Assembly: GCA_009760885.1 (NCBI GenBank)
Contig: CM019708.1
Span: forward strand, 16,002,090-16,066,089
Direction: 5' to 3'
Length of the DNA: 64,000 nt
Origin: Achatina immaculata
Taxonomy: Eukaryota > Mollusca > Gastropoda > Stylommatophora > Achatinidae
Under the pieces are notes generated by a model. That model saw nothing but the letters and a program-made list of their open reading frames with translations, ran no database searches and was not told where the DNA came from. Both the position numbers and the translations under genes were made by a program. This document shows, piece after piece, positions 23,613 through 35,194 of this stretch (position 1 is the first letter of the stretch; the number at the start of each line of letters is the position of its first letter).

Positions 23613-24865
23613 CTGTTCTATTTTCATGGTGGACAGATGTTTGATTGGGCAGTTCTTGTTACAGTTCATATATTTCTCAGTGGTAAATTCAGTCACTATG
23701 CCAGGACTTTTGTCAGACTTTTTTCATACAGAATAATTAGTAAAGAATGATGCATCTTTCTGTTGTATATGAGAATGTTGGCTGACTTTAGCATTGTTTT
23801 TTTATATCAGACATTGTAACTGAATGTTGAAGATCATGTAGTTGCAGTGGAGGGCCATGTAAGTGCAGGTTAATTCTCAGTTTCCTAGCAACAGTATATT
23901 TTGTGTACATGAGTTATTATTGAGACACATTTCTTTTTTTTTTTTAGTTTTCTTGACAGCTGACCTTGTTGCTGCTCTCTGGCTCTCTCACACAACTTTG
24001 TTATTTTTCTGTAGAGTCTGAGCTATTACATACTGATTTTTTTAAAAATCTTATAATGTGGCTGGTTTATCCAAGTTTGTAATGAGAATCATGTCTGGTT
24101 GTGTAGATAAAAAGTTCCTGTGTGGAGATTTTTTTATATACAGAAACAAGTGGCAGACTGGCCAGAGCTGGGAAGTTGGTCAAGAATTAGTTAGCTGTGG
24201 CAGCAGGAAATCTGTGAGCCTTCAGCATGTCAGACTGCTTGTGGCTTATATGACTGAATATTTACATGTGAAGAGTTTAACATTGATGTAAATCTTATGT
24301 AGATATATTTCTTGCTGTTCACATTCTCTTCTCTTATCAGTTATATTTTTGATTAGTGAGATCTGACATATGTTGTAGTCTCTCTTGCTGTGTGAATGTG
24401 ATGAGTTGTGTGGGAACTTTCCAGCACTCACCAGCAGCCCTTTCATGGATCTGCCATTCATTCTTGTGCTTGTTTAGATGTGCTGTATTCTGCTTTGATT
24501 TGTTTCTTCTATACTCTGTCATTTATGTCCGGTACAATTATTTCCTGAGACATCTGACATTTATATTAGCATGTTAGTGAGAAAATTTGGAGTGGGTGGC
24601 ATTAGAACAGTTTATAGTGATCTGGCTTGCCATGCAAAGGTTTAGAGTTAGAGACCTCCAAGTGGGATCTTTCAGCCAGCCAAAATGTTAATATGAGGAC
24701 CTGACACACCAGGTTTGAGGGGAAAACAAAATACTTTTAGTGTGAGGCACACCAGATAAGTGTACGCACATTTTGTCAGTGCATGAAGTGAAAATAGTTG
24801 ACCACATACAAACCTGGCTGTTCATACATGAGTAAAACTGTGAGAGTAGGATCACAGTGAAACAC
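23613..24865. other. Unique sequence, nothing recognised
   Basis: No conserved ORF or element seen. T-runs occur near 23935-23945. Confidence 0.4.
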
Positions 24866-26118
24866 TCTCTCTTACTTCTAGTTTTACTTTAGCAACATAA
24901 CACTCAGTCTGTTCTAGAAACAGTGTCTTACTTCTAGTTTTACTTTAGCAACATAACACTCAGTCTGTTCTAGAAACAGTGTCTTACTTCTAGTTTTACT
25001 TTAGGAACATAACACTCAGTCTGTTCTAGAAACACTGTCTCTTACTTCTAGTTTTACTTTAGCAACATAACACTCAGTCTGTTTTAGAAACACTCTCTCT
25101 TACTTCTAGTTTTACTTTAGCAACATAACACTCAGTCTGTTCTAGAAACACAGTCTTACTTCTAGTTTTACTTTAGGAACATAACACTCAGTCTGTTCTA
25201 GAAACAGCGTCTTACTTCTAGTTTTACTTTAGGAACATAACACTCAGTCTGTTCTAGAAACAGTGTCTTACTTCTAGTTTTACTTTAGCAACATAACACT
25301 CAGTCTGTTCTAGAAACACAGTCTTACTTCTAGTTTTACTTTATGAAAATAACACTCAGTCTGTTCTAGAAACACAGTCTTACTTCTAGTTTTACTTTAG
25401 CAACATAACACTCAGTCTGTTCTAGAAACAGTGTCTTACTTCTAGTTTTACTTTAGCAACATAACACTCAGTCTGTTCTAGAAACAGTGTCTTACTTCTA
25501 GTTTTACTTTAGCAACATAACACTCAGTCTGTTCTAGAAACACGGTCTCTTACTTCTAGTTTTACTTTAGCAACATAACACTCAGTCTGTTCTAGAAACA
25601 CTGTCTCTTACTTCTAGTTTTACTTTAGCAACATAACACTCAGTCTGTTCTAGAAACACTGTCTCTTACTTCTAGTTTTACTTTATAAACATAACACTCA
25701 GTCTGTTCTAGAAACACTGTCTTACTTCTAGTTTTACTTTATGAACATAACACTCAGTCTGTTCTAGAAACACTGTCTCTTACTTCTAGTTTTACTTTAG
25801 GAACATAACACTCAGTCTGTTCTAGAAACACTCTCTCTTACTTCTAGTTTTACTTTAGCAACATAACACTCAGTCTATTCTAGAAACAGTGTCTTACTTC
25901 TAGTTTTACTTTAGGAATATAACACTCAGTCTATTCTAGAAACAGTGTCTTACTTCTAGTTTTACTTTAGGAATATAACACTCAGTCTATTGTAGAAACA
26001 GTGTCTTACTTCTAGTTTTACTTTAGCAACATAACACTCAGTCTATTCTAGAAACAGTGTCTTACTTCTAGTTTTACTTTATGAAAATAACACTCAGTCT
26101 ATTGTAGAAACAGTGTCT
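24866..26118. repeat. 56-58 bp tandem repeat, about 22 copies
   Basis: The unit contains tcttacttctagttttactt, tagcaacataacactcagtc and tgttctagaaacagtg. The two length classes differ by an extra 'ct' in ctgtctctta versus gtgtctta. The last six copies carry tctatt instead of tctgtt, a block pattern that shows local amplification order. Confidence 0.95.
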
Positions 26119-26219
26119 CTGCTCATCACTTCTTAATCCACTTTTAAAATGTCATATACATGTGTATGTTTTACACATCATTTAATGTTTATATCTGTCT
26201 TTGATATGGTCTTAAGATC

Positions 26220-26385
26220 ATGTTATGTTAATGTGAATGGACTAATGATGAGTTGGATATTGTTGATTGTGTCTAGAACTCAGTGAATGGACTAATGATG
26301 AGTTAGATGTTGGTTGTGCCCAGAAACAACTCTGCAAATGTACTAATGAGTTAGATATTATTGTTTGTGTCTAGATCTCAAGACA
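26220..26385. repeat. Tandem repeat of about 60 bp, 3 degenerate copies
   Basis: The phrase gaatggactaatgatgagtt is followed by agatatt..gtttgtgtctaga-type sequence, three times with indels. Confidence 0.75.
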
Positions 26386-26488
26386 TATTTTCTCATGTTT
26401 AGTTCCTGACTTTCATGTAACCTGAAGTGGGTAAGACATGAAGAACTTTGTGTTATCAAGATGTATCCAGCTTCTTCTTGAGTGAAAC

Positions 26489-26555
26489 ACATGTTGTTGT
26501 TGTTGTTGTTCTTGATGTTGCTGTTGTTGTTGTTAGTGTTGTTGTTGTTGTGTAA
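26489..26555. repeat. GTT trinucleotide microsatellite, imperfect
   Basis: Runs of gttgttgtt are interrupted by cttgatgttgctg. The minus strand reads poly-Asn in a short open frame, which is incidental. Confidence 0.85.
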
Positions 26556-26877
26556 AGACTTAACCATAATTTTTTGTTTGTAAAGTTGATCCATATATTT
26601 TTTTTTTTTTTGTAAATGACTTTACAGTAATTCTGTTTACACAGATAATAGAATTTTCTTTTCTTTTATGAATTCACTGCAATTGTCTGTACAAAATGAA
26701 TAGATCTTTCTTGTTTGTATAAGATGGTAGTGTTTCTGTTAGTGTATGATATCACCTTTTGTGTTGTAGACTATGTTTCCCCGTTGTCAGAGTACTTTTT
26801 TTGTTTTCTGACATCCTTTAGTCTCCTTTAGTTATTTTTTTTTTCTTTCCTGTGTCACAATCATGTACTGATGTTGA

Positions 26878-27630
26878 GATGTCCATGTCTCCTTCATGAG
26901 ATAAATAGGATATGGTGTTGAGATGTATGTGTCTCCTCCATGAGATAAATAGGATATGGTGTTGAGATGTCCATGTCTCCTCCATGAGATAAATAGGATA
27001 TGGTGTTGAGATGTATGTGTCTCCTACATGGGATAAATAGGATATGGTGTTGAGATGTATGTGTCTCCTACATGGGATAAATAGGATATGGTGTTGAGAT
27101 GTATGTGTCTCCTACATGGGATAAATAGGATATGGTGTTGAGATGTCCATGTCTCCTCCATTAGATAAATAGGATATGGTGTTGAGATGTATGTGTCTCT
27201 TACATGGGATAAATAGGATATGGTGTTGAGATGTATGTGTCTCCTACATGGGATAAATAGGATATGGTGTTGAGATGTATGTGTCTCCTACATGGGATAA
27301 ATAGGATATGGTGTTGAGATGTATGTGTCTCCTACATGAGATAAATAGGATATGGTGGTGAGATGTCCATGTCTCCTCCATGAGATAAATAGGATATGGT
27401 GTTGAGATGTCCATGTCTCCTCCATTAGATAAATAGGATATGGTGTTGAGATGTCCATGTCTCCTCCATGAGATAAATAGGATATGGTGGTGAGATGTCC
27501 ATGTCTCCTCCATTAGATAAATAGGATATGGCGTTGAGATATCTGTGTCTCCTACATGGGATAAATACTTTGAGATGTTCATGTCTCCTACATGGGATAA
27601 ATAGTTTGAGATGTCCATGTCTTCTATGTG
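26878..27630. repeat. 44-bp tandem repeat, about 17 copies
   Basis: The unit is ggatatggtgttgagatgta, tgtgtctcctacatgggata plus aata, with two interspersed variants (tgtccatgtctcctccatga and the form above). The final copies are shortened. Confidence 0.93.
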
Positions 27631-27999
27631 AGACATATAGGATATGTTATAGAAATTGAGAATTAATGGCTGATTACCTTTTGTATGATGGTTATGTATA
27701 CTTGCGCTCTTGAGTTAGTACATTGTGAATCAGAAGTCATCTGCAGTCATACATCAGTTTGTTTTGTTTACAGAAAAATTTTGAGATGGGACCTTTCATT
27801 GTTTACATAAAATTTTGAGATGAGACCTTTCATCTTTGTACTATTAAAACTTCCAGACATGGATATTATGAGTTATTTTGTTAGTCTCAGAGAGAACTTC
27901 ATGTTCGTGCTGAATTGTTTGTTTGCTTAACAGAGAACTTTGTGTCTCTGCTGCCTCTCATCTGATAAATGTTTTGTTGTTGCAAATTTTTGTTAGGGT

Positions 28000-28260
28000 T
28001 TTATATGTGGGGGGGGGGGGGGGAGGAATGTTTGTTTATATCAGGCTGTACCAGCACACTCAGAAGTCCCTTGCGTCCACCCAGCCTCTTAAAAATGGGT
28101 ACCAGAGAAATCTGGGAAGGTAAATGTGGCCAGCCGTGATACTGACCACATCAAACTTTCTTGGAAATATGGGGCCCCGGCACTGTACCCCCAAAATGCC
28201 TTAATGGTATTCAAACTGGGGTTTTACCTGTGAGATCAGTTGGCTGTGGGTAAAGAGATA
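28000..28260 (+). repeat. SINE-like element, diverged
   Basis: It shares, in opposite orientation, the stretch around 'gggtaccagagaaatctggg' and 'cctctta' with 34340-34440 and 37780-37830 (there ctctggtacccattttta). A G-run (28009-28022) lies at its left. The tRNA head is unclear. Confidence 0.5.
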
Positions 28261-28484
28261 AATAATGACTGCGATATAGATTGAACACCCAGTATGCTTT
28301 AGCATATCTTAGATAGTGTCATGTCTGTGGCTTCAACTCAGACAAACTAAACATATTACATCTGTACAAGTTAGTTTCATAAACCTTAACATTTGTGCAG
28401 GCAGTCCTGTTACATACAGACTGCAGCTTATGGTTAAGTTTTCATCATGTGTGAGGCTTGTCCAATCATAAACTGTAACAGGAT

Positions 28485-28603
28485 AGCACTCCAACAGACT
28501 GTAGCATTGACAGCACTCCAACAGACTAGCATTGACAGCACTCTCAGAAACTAGCATGGACGGCAGTTCCACAGACTAGCCTTGACAGCACTCCCAGAAA
28601 TTA
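28485..28603. repeat. Short tandem repeat of about 26-33 bp, 4 degenerate copies
   Basis: The phrase agcactccaacagactagca followed by ttgaca recurs with substitutions. Confidence 0.75.
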
Positions 28604-28679
28604 GCTAAGCTGCTGGCGAATGTACAGCTGATACAGAAACACCTAGAGTTGGGTCACAGTGAACAAAATGTGTCTGGAT

Positions 28680-28859
28680 CAGTGCTCCCCAAACGTTTCG
28701 TTCTGTTGCCACCCGGGCCACATCCCTAGAGGCCTCCCCCCCCCCCCCACTTTTTTTCCCAATCACTTGGTTATGATGCCCCAGTCCCTTGCCCATTCCT
28801 ACCTCACTCGATCTTTGCACCATCCCTTTGGGTTCAGTATTATTTTTTGAGAGCCACTG
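28680..28859. mobile_element. hAT-type MITE, 180 bp
   Basis: The left end CAGTGCTCCCCAAACG and the right end, read inverted, CAGTGGCTCTCAAAAAA are hAT-like tips. The flanking 8-mers gtctggat and atctagtt match at five of eight bases, an aged hAT target duplication of the usual nTCTAGAn type. It contains C-rich and T-rich runs and no ORF. It ends 188 bases before the start codon of FREP-like copy 1. Confidence 0.65.
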
Positions 28860-29047
28860 ATCTAGTTTAACGACTGACATCTGCCTAACTCCCAGAATGG
28901 CAGAAAACAGTGATAATAGCTTCTGTGCGTACATAACAACGGCTCTGCTTATGCATGTATGAAGGACAGACCTTTCTGTTACATTCATGTCACATCTTCC
29001 TGAGAGCGGATACCTCTTGTAACATTTGCGAGTGACCAGATCTAGAA

Positions 29048-29114
29048 ATGATGGCACTTGCTGATGGAAGTTTGCTGTGCTGTGTCATCTTCGTGTTTGT
29101 AGCTCACTGTCGAG
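29048..29114 (+). pseudogene. FREP-like gene copy 1, exon 1, signal peptide
   Basis: ATG at 29048 opens MMALADGSLLCCVIFVFVAH then CRG, a hydrophobic secretion signal ending at gtatgt with phase 1. Exon 1 of copy 2 (48297-48360) has the same length class and phase. The gene continues at 32239, 36681, 37434 and 38688. FREPs are secreted Ig plus fibrinogen lectins that bind pathogen surfaces (family knowledge from snails). This exon itself is intact. I call the gene a pseudogene because of lesions in later exons. Confidence 0.75.
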
Positions 29115-29359
29115 GTATGTAGTCTGTTTTGTGTCTGTTTTCTTTCTTTCATTGGGACAGTTGAAAATTTTAGTTGAGTCGACGTAATCTACTGGAGGTA
29201 AAGAGTCGGGTCGACGTAATCTACATTTACTGTAGTTAGAGATCGAGTCGATGTAATCTATATTTACTGGAGTTAAGACTTCTATCCACGCTAGTAAATG
29301 GACTCATTTTCTTGGGCCAAAGACATTATTTCACCTTAGAGAAGACGATTAGTGGCCCG

Positions 29360-30440
29360 GATGTATAAACTAGGTAAAAAGTAGGAGCAGCTTTATTACC
29401 TTCCGACTGCAAAGTTGTGACGTTTCGGCGTGAGCCTTAATCATATAAAAACATACAGGACGAAGAAACAGAGAGAGGAGATAAAGTATAGATTCACATG
29501 AGTACTAAAAAAAAAAAATTAAATAGAGTGCTTAGAGTACTGTAAATTGTAAAGTGTGGTTTGTCCGGCGGTGTGTGTCAGGAATGGATTTAGTAGAACG
29601 TGGAGACTGTTTAAATGGAGACCTGTGATATGTGGTCGGTGGGTTGTAACTAGGGGAGGGGAGAGAAAGTGATACAATGTTGACCTAGCCAGGAGAAGCT
29701 GAAATAGATGATTAGGGAAAAGAGGTTGTAAAGTGATGCTGTGAGGAGGTTTGACAAGTAAGAAGGAGTGGAGCTTAGTGGAGAGGTACTATAATGACTA
29801 AAGAGAATGTTAAGTATAACTGAACAGCGAGTTTAACCCATGTGTCTCCAGCGTTCCATAATTTTGAATGCAGCGGTTCTCAAGCGCCAGGCGGGTTGTG
29901 TCATCTGCGTGACATTGTTTGATGGCTGTTACTAGAAAATCAGATTTGCCTCTGTGGTTGGGGCCATTGAAATGTTTTGGGACTGGTTTCGAAGCATGCT
30001 GGGCGATGTCGTACAGATGTTTTTGCATGCGGTCCCCTAATCTGAGGCCAGTCTCTCAAATATACGTTATCCTGCATATTTTGCAAACGATGACATATAT
30101 CACATTACGGGACTCGCATGTGAATCCCTCATGAAGAGTGAGGATAGTTTTGGGAAAGGTTATCGTTTTCGTTTCCCAGACTACCGGGCAGGTGACACAG
30201 CGAGGGCGGTTACATTTTCTGGTACCAACATATGTAAGGTTCTGCTTCAAGTGGCTGTGGACGAGGATGTCCTTAAGGTTTGGCTCACGTTTTCGTGTAT
30301 AGTTATATACTTATACACTAATTTTTGTGTGTTGATGAGTGCCCCGATACAAGGATATAGGTGCCAAGATGCCCTTCTCAAACTGAATGAGAAAGACCCA
30401 TAGCTGACCTTTTGCCTCAGGGCTGACCTCATCATAACCG
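29360..30440 (-). mobile_element. Penelope-like retroelement remnant with GIY-YIG endonuclease
   Basis: On the minus strand, 30056-30435 reads LRRASWHLYPCIGALINTQK (end of the RT region), then TYVGTRKCNRPRCVTCPVVW, a Cys-rich linker typical of Penelope-like elements, then ESRNVIYVIVCKICRITYI. After a TGA where Gly is expected in the YIGETG motif, 29810-30055 continues ETGLRLGDRMQKHLYDIAQH, HFNGPNHRGKSDF and LALENRCIQNYGT, the GIY-YIG endonuclease. The 29370-29440 flank has 'cgacgtttcggcg'-type sequence common near the ends of such elements. It lies in intron 1 of FREP-like copy 1, antisense. The TGA and missing RT core make it inactive. Confidence 0.85.
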
Positions 30441-30984
30441 ACTAAGACCCTGTTCTACTTCCAAGTTATGCCCCCTGGAAACAGAGTAGTCTGACCAAGT
30501 TAATAGGGATTGTCACGGGAAGGACAGTCCGATCCTAGAATTACCGAACTTGGATGTAATGGCCCGAAAGATTCAGAACTGCAGTAGAATCCAGGTGGAA
30601 ATTTTACCGTTTGGTTTTCACTTTTAATGTTCTTTGCTCGCTTGGCTTATCTGTTATAATGTTTGTTAGTTATTTTTGATATTTTGGTCCTCCATGTAGA
30701 ATTATATTCTATTATAGAAAGACTACTAGCAGGTAGTGTATTTCCAACAGAACGTGAACTCAGATGGCCGTTCTCACAGACATCAAACATAAAACATGTC
30801 CATTCACACTCAAGGAAGATGTTTAGTTCCATGAATAAGAACTAACACAAAGTCACAATCCAGGAACCATGACTTACTAAAAGGCACACTTTGTGGCTAG
30901 GCTGTATATTTTAGCTCTGGCTGTGACGCATGTGATCTTCTGACACGTGACACATCTCTGACTCTGACTATGTGCTGTTTCTGG

Positions 30985-31425
30985 TTGTGTAGATTTGTAC
31001 ATCTGAACTATTACCGTCTGTTTCTGACTGTGAACTTAGTGTAGATTTGTACATGTGAACTATTACCGTCTGTTTCTGACTGTGAACTTAGTGTAGATCT
31101 GTACATATGAACTATTACCGTCTGTTTCTGATGTGAACTTAGTGTAGATCTGTACATATGAACTATTACCGTCTGTTTCTGACTGTGAACTTAGTGTAGA
31201 TCTGTACATATGAACTATTACCGTCTGTTTCTGACTGTGAACTTAGTGTAGATCTGTACATATGAACTATTACCGTCTGTTTCTGACTGTGAACTTAGTG
31301 TAGATCTGTACATATGAACTATTACCGTCTGTTTCTGACTGTGAACTTAGTGTAGATCTGTACATATGAACTATTACCGTCTGTTTCTGACTGTGAACTT
31401 AGTGTAGATCTGTACATGTGAACTA
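30985..31425. repeat. 52-bp tandem repeat, about 8 copies
   Basis: The unit contains gtagatctgtacatatgaac, tattaccgtctgtttctgac and tgtgaacttagt. Confidence 0.93.
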
Positions 31426-32238
31426 CCACTGTTTGTTTCTGGTTGTGTACTACTACGGTCAGCTCTGCTCGGAACACTTCTAACAAACTTTGCCGCTGAA
31501 TCATTTAAGAGCGAATTTCCCAGACCACTTCTCTCTCCACTCCCGTGTTCTCTCTCTCTCTCTCTTTTTTTCCCCTTCCTTTCTCTTATATATGACTGCA
31601 TCTGTCTTTCGGTAGTATCGGTTGTCATCTGAGCCCAACCCATGAAGTTAGCTATTTATTAGCTGATCATCACGTATCCAGTAATGTCATCGGATGAGAC
31701 AGGGAAAATATGCCAAATTGAGGCTGTACCCCCCCCCCCCCCTTTTTTTTGTAGTCAGCATATTTACCTGCCGTCTGGGTGTCAAACTACTGTCATGTGT
31801 CCAGTTACCTATTATGAGTGATTATCCACTGAGCCAAGCAAATGCCGTTCTCTGATGCAGAAGTAGGCATGGTTAACCATTCTCTGTTCTGATCTAAACT
31901 TTATTCAACAATAATTTTCCACTGGTTTACAAAATTACTCTCGGAGGCTCTGGTGCCACCAGTACGTGATAATCTAAGAACAGCAATAGGGTGCCAATAT
32001 TCTGTGATGCATTTATCAGCTTCTTGGGAAGTTAAAAGTTCACACAAACTTCTTTCATTAACACTCATCACGCGTCATTTACCTCAGATTTCTGCATTTT
32101 CATCTCCCTTTTCCTTCGCTTTTTTCTTCCCAAAATCTTATTTTTCCACGTAAAATACCCACACAGTCAATACTTTTCTTCTTCTCTAACAATTTTATCT
32201 CCCTAATTAGCTCATAATTTTACTCATTCTTACTACAG

Positions 32239-32842
32239 GCCTGGAGTTTTCAATATCCAGGACTCCTCGCGGTCAGTTCTGTTGACAGCTGAAATGTTTT
32301 GTAAACATGGACCAGAATGATCAGTCAATTTTCTCTGCTGTGGGTATGACTGTCTATGACGTCACAAAGGCTCCTACAAAAGAAAAAATTGCAGCCGTCA
32401 CTGCGTCAGTTTCCGACTCTGAACTTCACGTGGAGCCAACCAAAAGCCAAGCTGTCAACGCTTCCGGTAGTATATTCAGGTACCACGCTGACCTGACTCT
32501 AGACTTACGCAGAGCCACTGACTGTCAGAACGCTACTTTTCTGTGTGAGCTTGACTTCATGAATTTAGCAGGTCAGCTTGACAGCCAACAGAAAACTGTA
32601 GCACCGCCCAGTACAGGCTGTTCTGGTCTAGACCTTTCTTAAACTGCTTCAGAACTCAGCATTCCGGCCGCACAGCTGGAAGACCAGTTAGTTAACTGAG
32701 CAGCAAATATAAAGACTTGGAGGCAAAACGGGATAGTATCGTGCCAGGACAATGTGCTAACACAGCATCTGCAGTGACACATCCAGTGGCGTCAACTAAC
32801 ACACCAGCAACTGTAGCAACACATAGACCTACAGCAGCACAG
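32239..32842 (+). pseudogene. FREP-like gene copy 1, exon 2, Ig-like domain plus linker
   Basis: It enters after ttcttactacag and leaves at gtgggt. In the phase set by exon 1 it reads GLEFSISRTPRGQFC, TGA (32283-32285), QLKCFVN, then an open frame from 32307: SIFSAVGMTVYDVTKAP, ADLTLDLRRATDC, FLCELDFMNLAGQLDSQQK. The two Ig cysteines are those of QLKC and FLCE, about 95 residues apart. A TAA at 32640-32642 is followed by IPAAQLEDQLVN. A second frame then carries SSKYKDLEAKRDSIV and a Thr-rich tail up to the donor, a short coiled linker. A -1 shift is needed near 32698. Lesions: one TGA shared with copy 2, one TAA and one frameshift of its own. Confidence 0.75.
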
Positions 32843-33639
32843 GTGGGTAACACACTTTATCTACTGATGACCTGCTTATAACAGTTTAGACATTACATAG
32901 AAGTGAGAGCTATAAAATTTGTTGAAACTTCGTGAATGATTAGGCGAATGAGGTGGACAAATTCTGATAACGAAACGAATCCAAATCAAAACAATTCTTA
33001 ACTCTAGATTTTAGAACTGGTCATAATATTTATTCTGGCCAACAGAATATATATGTCAATGTTTTAAAGTTATATATATTTTTTTACAAGTTAGATTGTT
33101 AGACGAAGCGTCTATATCGCTACACTCGTGTACGAGAGTTTATGAGTATAGAGTCATGCTAAGAAAGTAAATAGAAACAGAAAACTTCCACCTCTTTGTG
33201 CGGCTGAACTTAAGCTTGTTGGTTGTTCTTGGTTACCGCCATCACACAATGCTTCTCACGGCTAAGATGTTCACAAACGAAAATGAAGGAATAATTTTCT
33301 CAGTAAAAAGCAAATGTTTTTTGTTTGTTTGTTTCTTTAACTTAAAAAAAATTGGAGTGAAACACAAGGAGGAAAAAAACATCCGTGAATCTGAACTAAT
33401 ACATGTTAACTAAAGCTTAAGACAAAAGGCGCTTACTGCAGTTTGAGAATTATGGGTAAACATTTCTTGATTATTGTTAATAACCATAACGCATTTTATG
33501 TAGACATATAGATAATAAAAATTATTTTCTTAGATTTTTTTTTTGTTATACTCTATCTATTCTTTCTTCTTCTTCTTTTTTTTTATTGTAAAATCTTGTA
33601 TTCGTTTCCAGTGGCCAATCCTTTATTTGCCCGTTAGCT

Positions 33640-34172
33640 TTTTTTTCTTGTATGGTATCTGTAAATCTGATGAATGAGCTTTTTTTTCTTGTATGGTATC
33701 TGTAAATCTGATGAATGAGCTTTTTTTTCTTGTATGGTATCTGTAAATCTGATGAATGAGCTTTTTTTTCTTGTATGGTATCTGTAAATCTGATGAATGA
33801 GCTTTTTTTTCTTGTATGGTATCTGTAAATCTGATGAATGAGCTTTTTTTTCTTGTATGGTATCTGTAAATCTGATGAATGAGCTTTTTTCTTGTATGGT
33901 ATCTGTAAATCTGATGAATGAGCTTTTTTCTTGTATGGTATCTGTAAATCTGATGAATGAGCTTTTTTTCTTGTATGGTATCTGTAAATCTGATGAATGA
34001 GCTTTTTTCTTGTATGGTATCTGTAAATCTGATGAATGAGCTTTTTTTCTTGTATGTTATATGTAAATCTGATGAATGAGCTTTTTTTCTTGTATGGTAT
34101 CTGTAAATCTGATGAATGAGCTTTTTTTCTTGTATGGTATCTATAAATCTGATGAATGAGCTTTTTTCTTGC
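33640..34172. repeat. Tandem repeat of about 38-41 bp, 13 copies, with a variable T-run
   Basis: The unit is cttgtatggtatctgtaaat, ctgatgaatgagc plus six to eight T. Length variation sits only in the T-run. The minus strand is open in mixed frames, which is incidental. Confidence 0.93.
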
Positions 34173-34339
34173 ATGGTGTTAGTGCAGAACACTGTGTTGT
34201 ATTATTAGAACTGAATAAAAATCATAGATAAAGCACTTTTAGACCTGGTAAAAGTAGTCCCATAGCAAATGCCGTAGGGGATGAAGCGTTAAAGACCTCA
34301 TTATGTTGAGCCATCAGTGTATGAGGTAGGTTCCTTTCC

Positions 34340-34500
34340 TCGCTGCCTTTCCTTTCCAGATTTTCTCTGGTACCCATTTTACGAGGCTGGATCGACCTCG
34401 GGGCCGCAATGGTCGGGGAAAAAAAAATCCCGCTCAGCTGAAGATTCGAACCCTCGACTATTCGGTTGCTAGACGAGTGTTCTAACCACTAGGTTAGACA
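34340..34500 (-). repeat. tRNA-derived SINE
   Basis: Reading the minus strand from 34500: tctaacctagtggttagaac (A box), actcgtctagcaaccg, cgagggttcgaatcttc (B box GGTTCGAATC), then a body containing gcctcgtaaaatgggtacca. The body is shared with 28000-28260 and 37655-37925. Confidence 0.75.
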
Positions 34501-34503
34501 AAG

Positions 34504-34668
34504 CTACACGTGAGAGAAAGAAAAATGACAAGAGAACTACCTGGGACTTGAACTGCAGCAACCAACAGTGCATTAATCTTTCGTGGGTAAGCGGTTGCTT
34601 GTCCTACCGGAGTCGATGGTTCAAGTTCCAGGTAATTCTCTTGTGATTTTTCTTTCTCTCACGTCTAG
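34504..34668. repeat. Foldback pair of SINE ends, 50-base inverted arms
   Basis: Left arm 34504-34553 (ctacacgtgagagaaagaaa…cctgggacttgaac) and right arm 34619-34668 (ttcaagttccaggtaa…ctctcacgtctag) are inverted copies with few mismatches and a 66-base spacer. The right arm with 'gatggttcaagttcc' looks like a tRNA B box on the plus strand. The same family occurs at 60080-60270. Two SINEs lie head to head. Confidence 0.75.
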
Positions 34669-35194
34669 AGTGCTTTGTCTATGATTTTTTCCAGTTCCAA
34701 CCACACAATACTGTGTGTAGTATTTAATGTGCGAAAGTCTCGTTGTAGAAGTATGTATCTGTACTCTGTGCAACAAATGTTTTGAACTCTTACGAATGAC
34801 TTTCTGCCTTTCTCTTGGGCGCTGAGATCTTCGTGCTCTCAAAACACGAGACCTCACTTCGAGGCTGGATCAACAAAGCCAGTTTGGGAGAGCGCAAAGA
34901 TTACCTTGGCAGAAGTTATTCATGATTTGCCCACAGACATGATGACAATCGACAAAAGAACGATCTGTCTGTCTCTAGCGGAAAATGTGTTTATGATTTT
35001 TTGGATAATAATAATAATATGTTAAATTGTGCTTGGATAAGGTAAAAGCGTGACGTGTTAAGGCCTTCATATTTCTAAGACATAGCGATGTGAAGTAAGA
35101 AGACCAGCCCTGTCTTGAGTGTCTTTACTTTGTCACAGATGCCCCCGGGACCAGTTTCTTGATACTGGGTAAACCCCGACCCAAGTCTGTCCTA

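Noticed and set aside
23357..23696. Minus-strand ORFs with ITKDAQYRHILM repeats
   Set aside because: They are an effect of a 36-bp tandem repeat.
24866..26118. Possible CRISPR-like array of regular repeats
   Set aside because: Units are directly tandem with no unique spacers, and the context is animal DNA with introns.
27244..27636. Minus-strand 130-codon ORF
   Set aside because: It lies wholly in the 44-bp minisatellite.
28605..29057. Minus-strand 150-codon ORF overlapping the FREP copy 1 start
   Set aside because: It is antisense to the signal exon and the hAT MITE, with no recognisable domain.
32283..32285. TGA read as selenocysteine in the Ig exon
   Set aside because: No known selenoprotein of this family. 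The residue lies on an Ig B strand where a hydrophobic residue is usual. No SECIS was seen, though I could not scan for one properly.
33623..34192. Minus-strand ORF of 189 codons (KKSSFIRFTDTIQE)
   Set aside because: The frame changes with T-run length from unit to unit. It is a tandem repeat in an intron.
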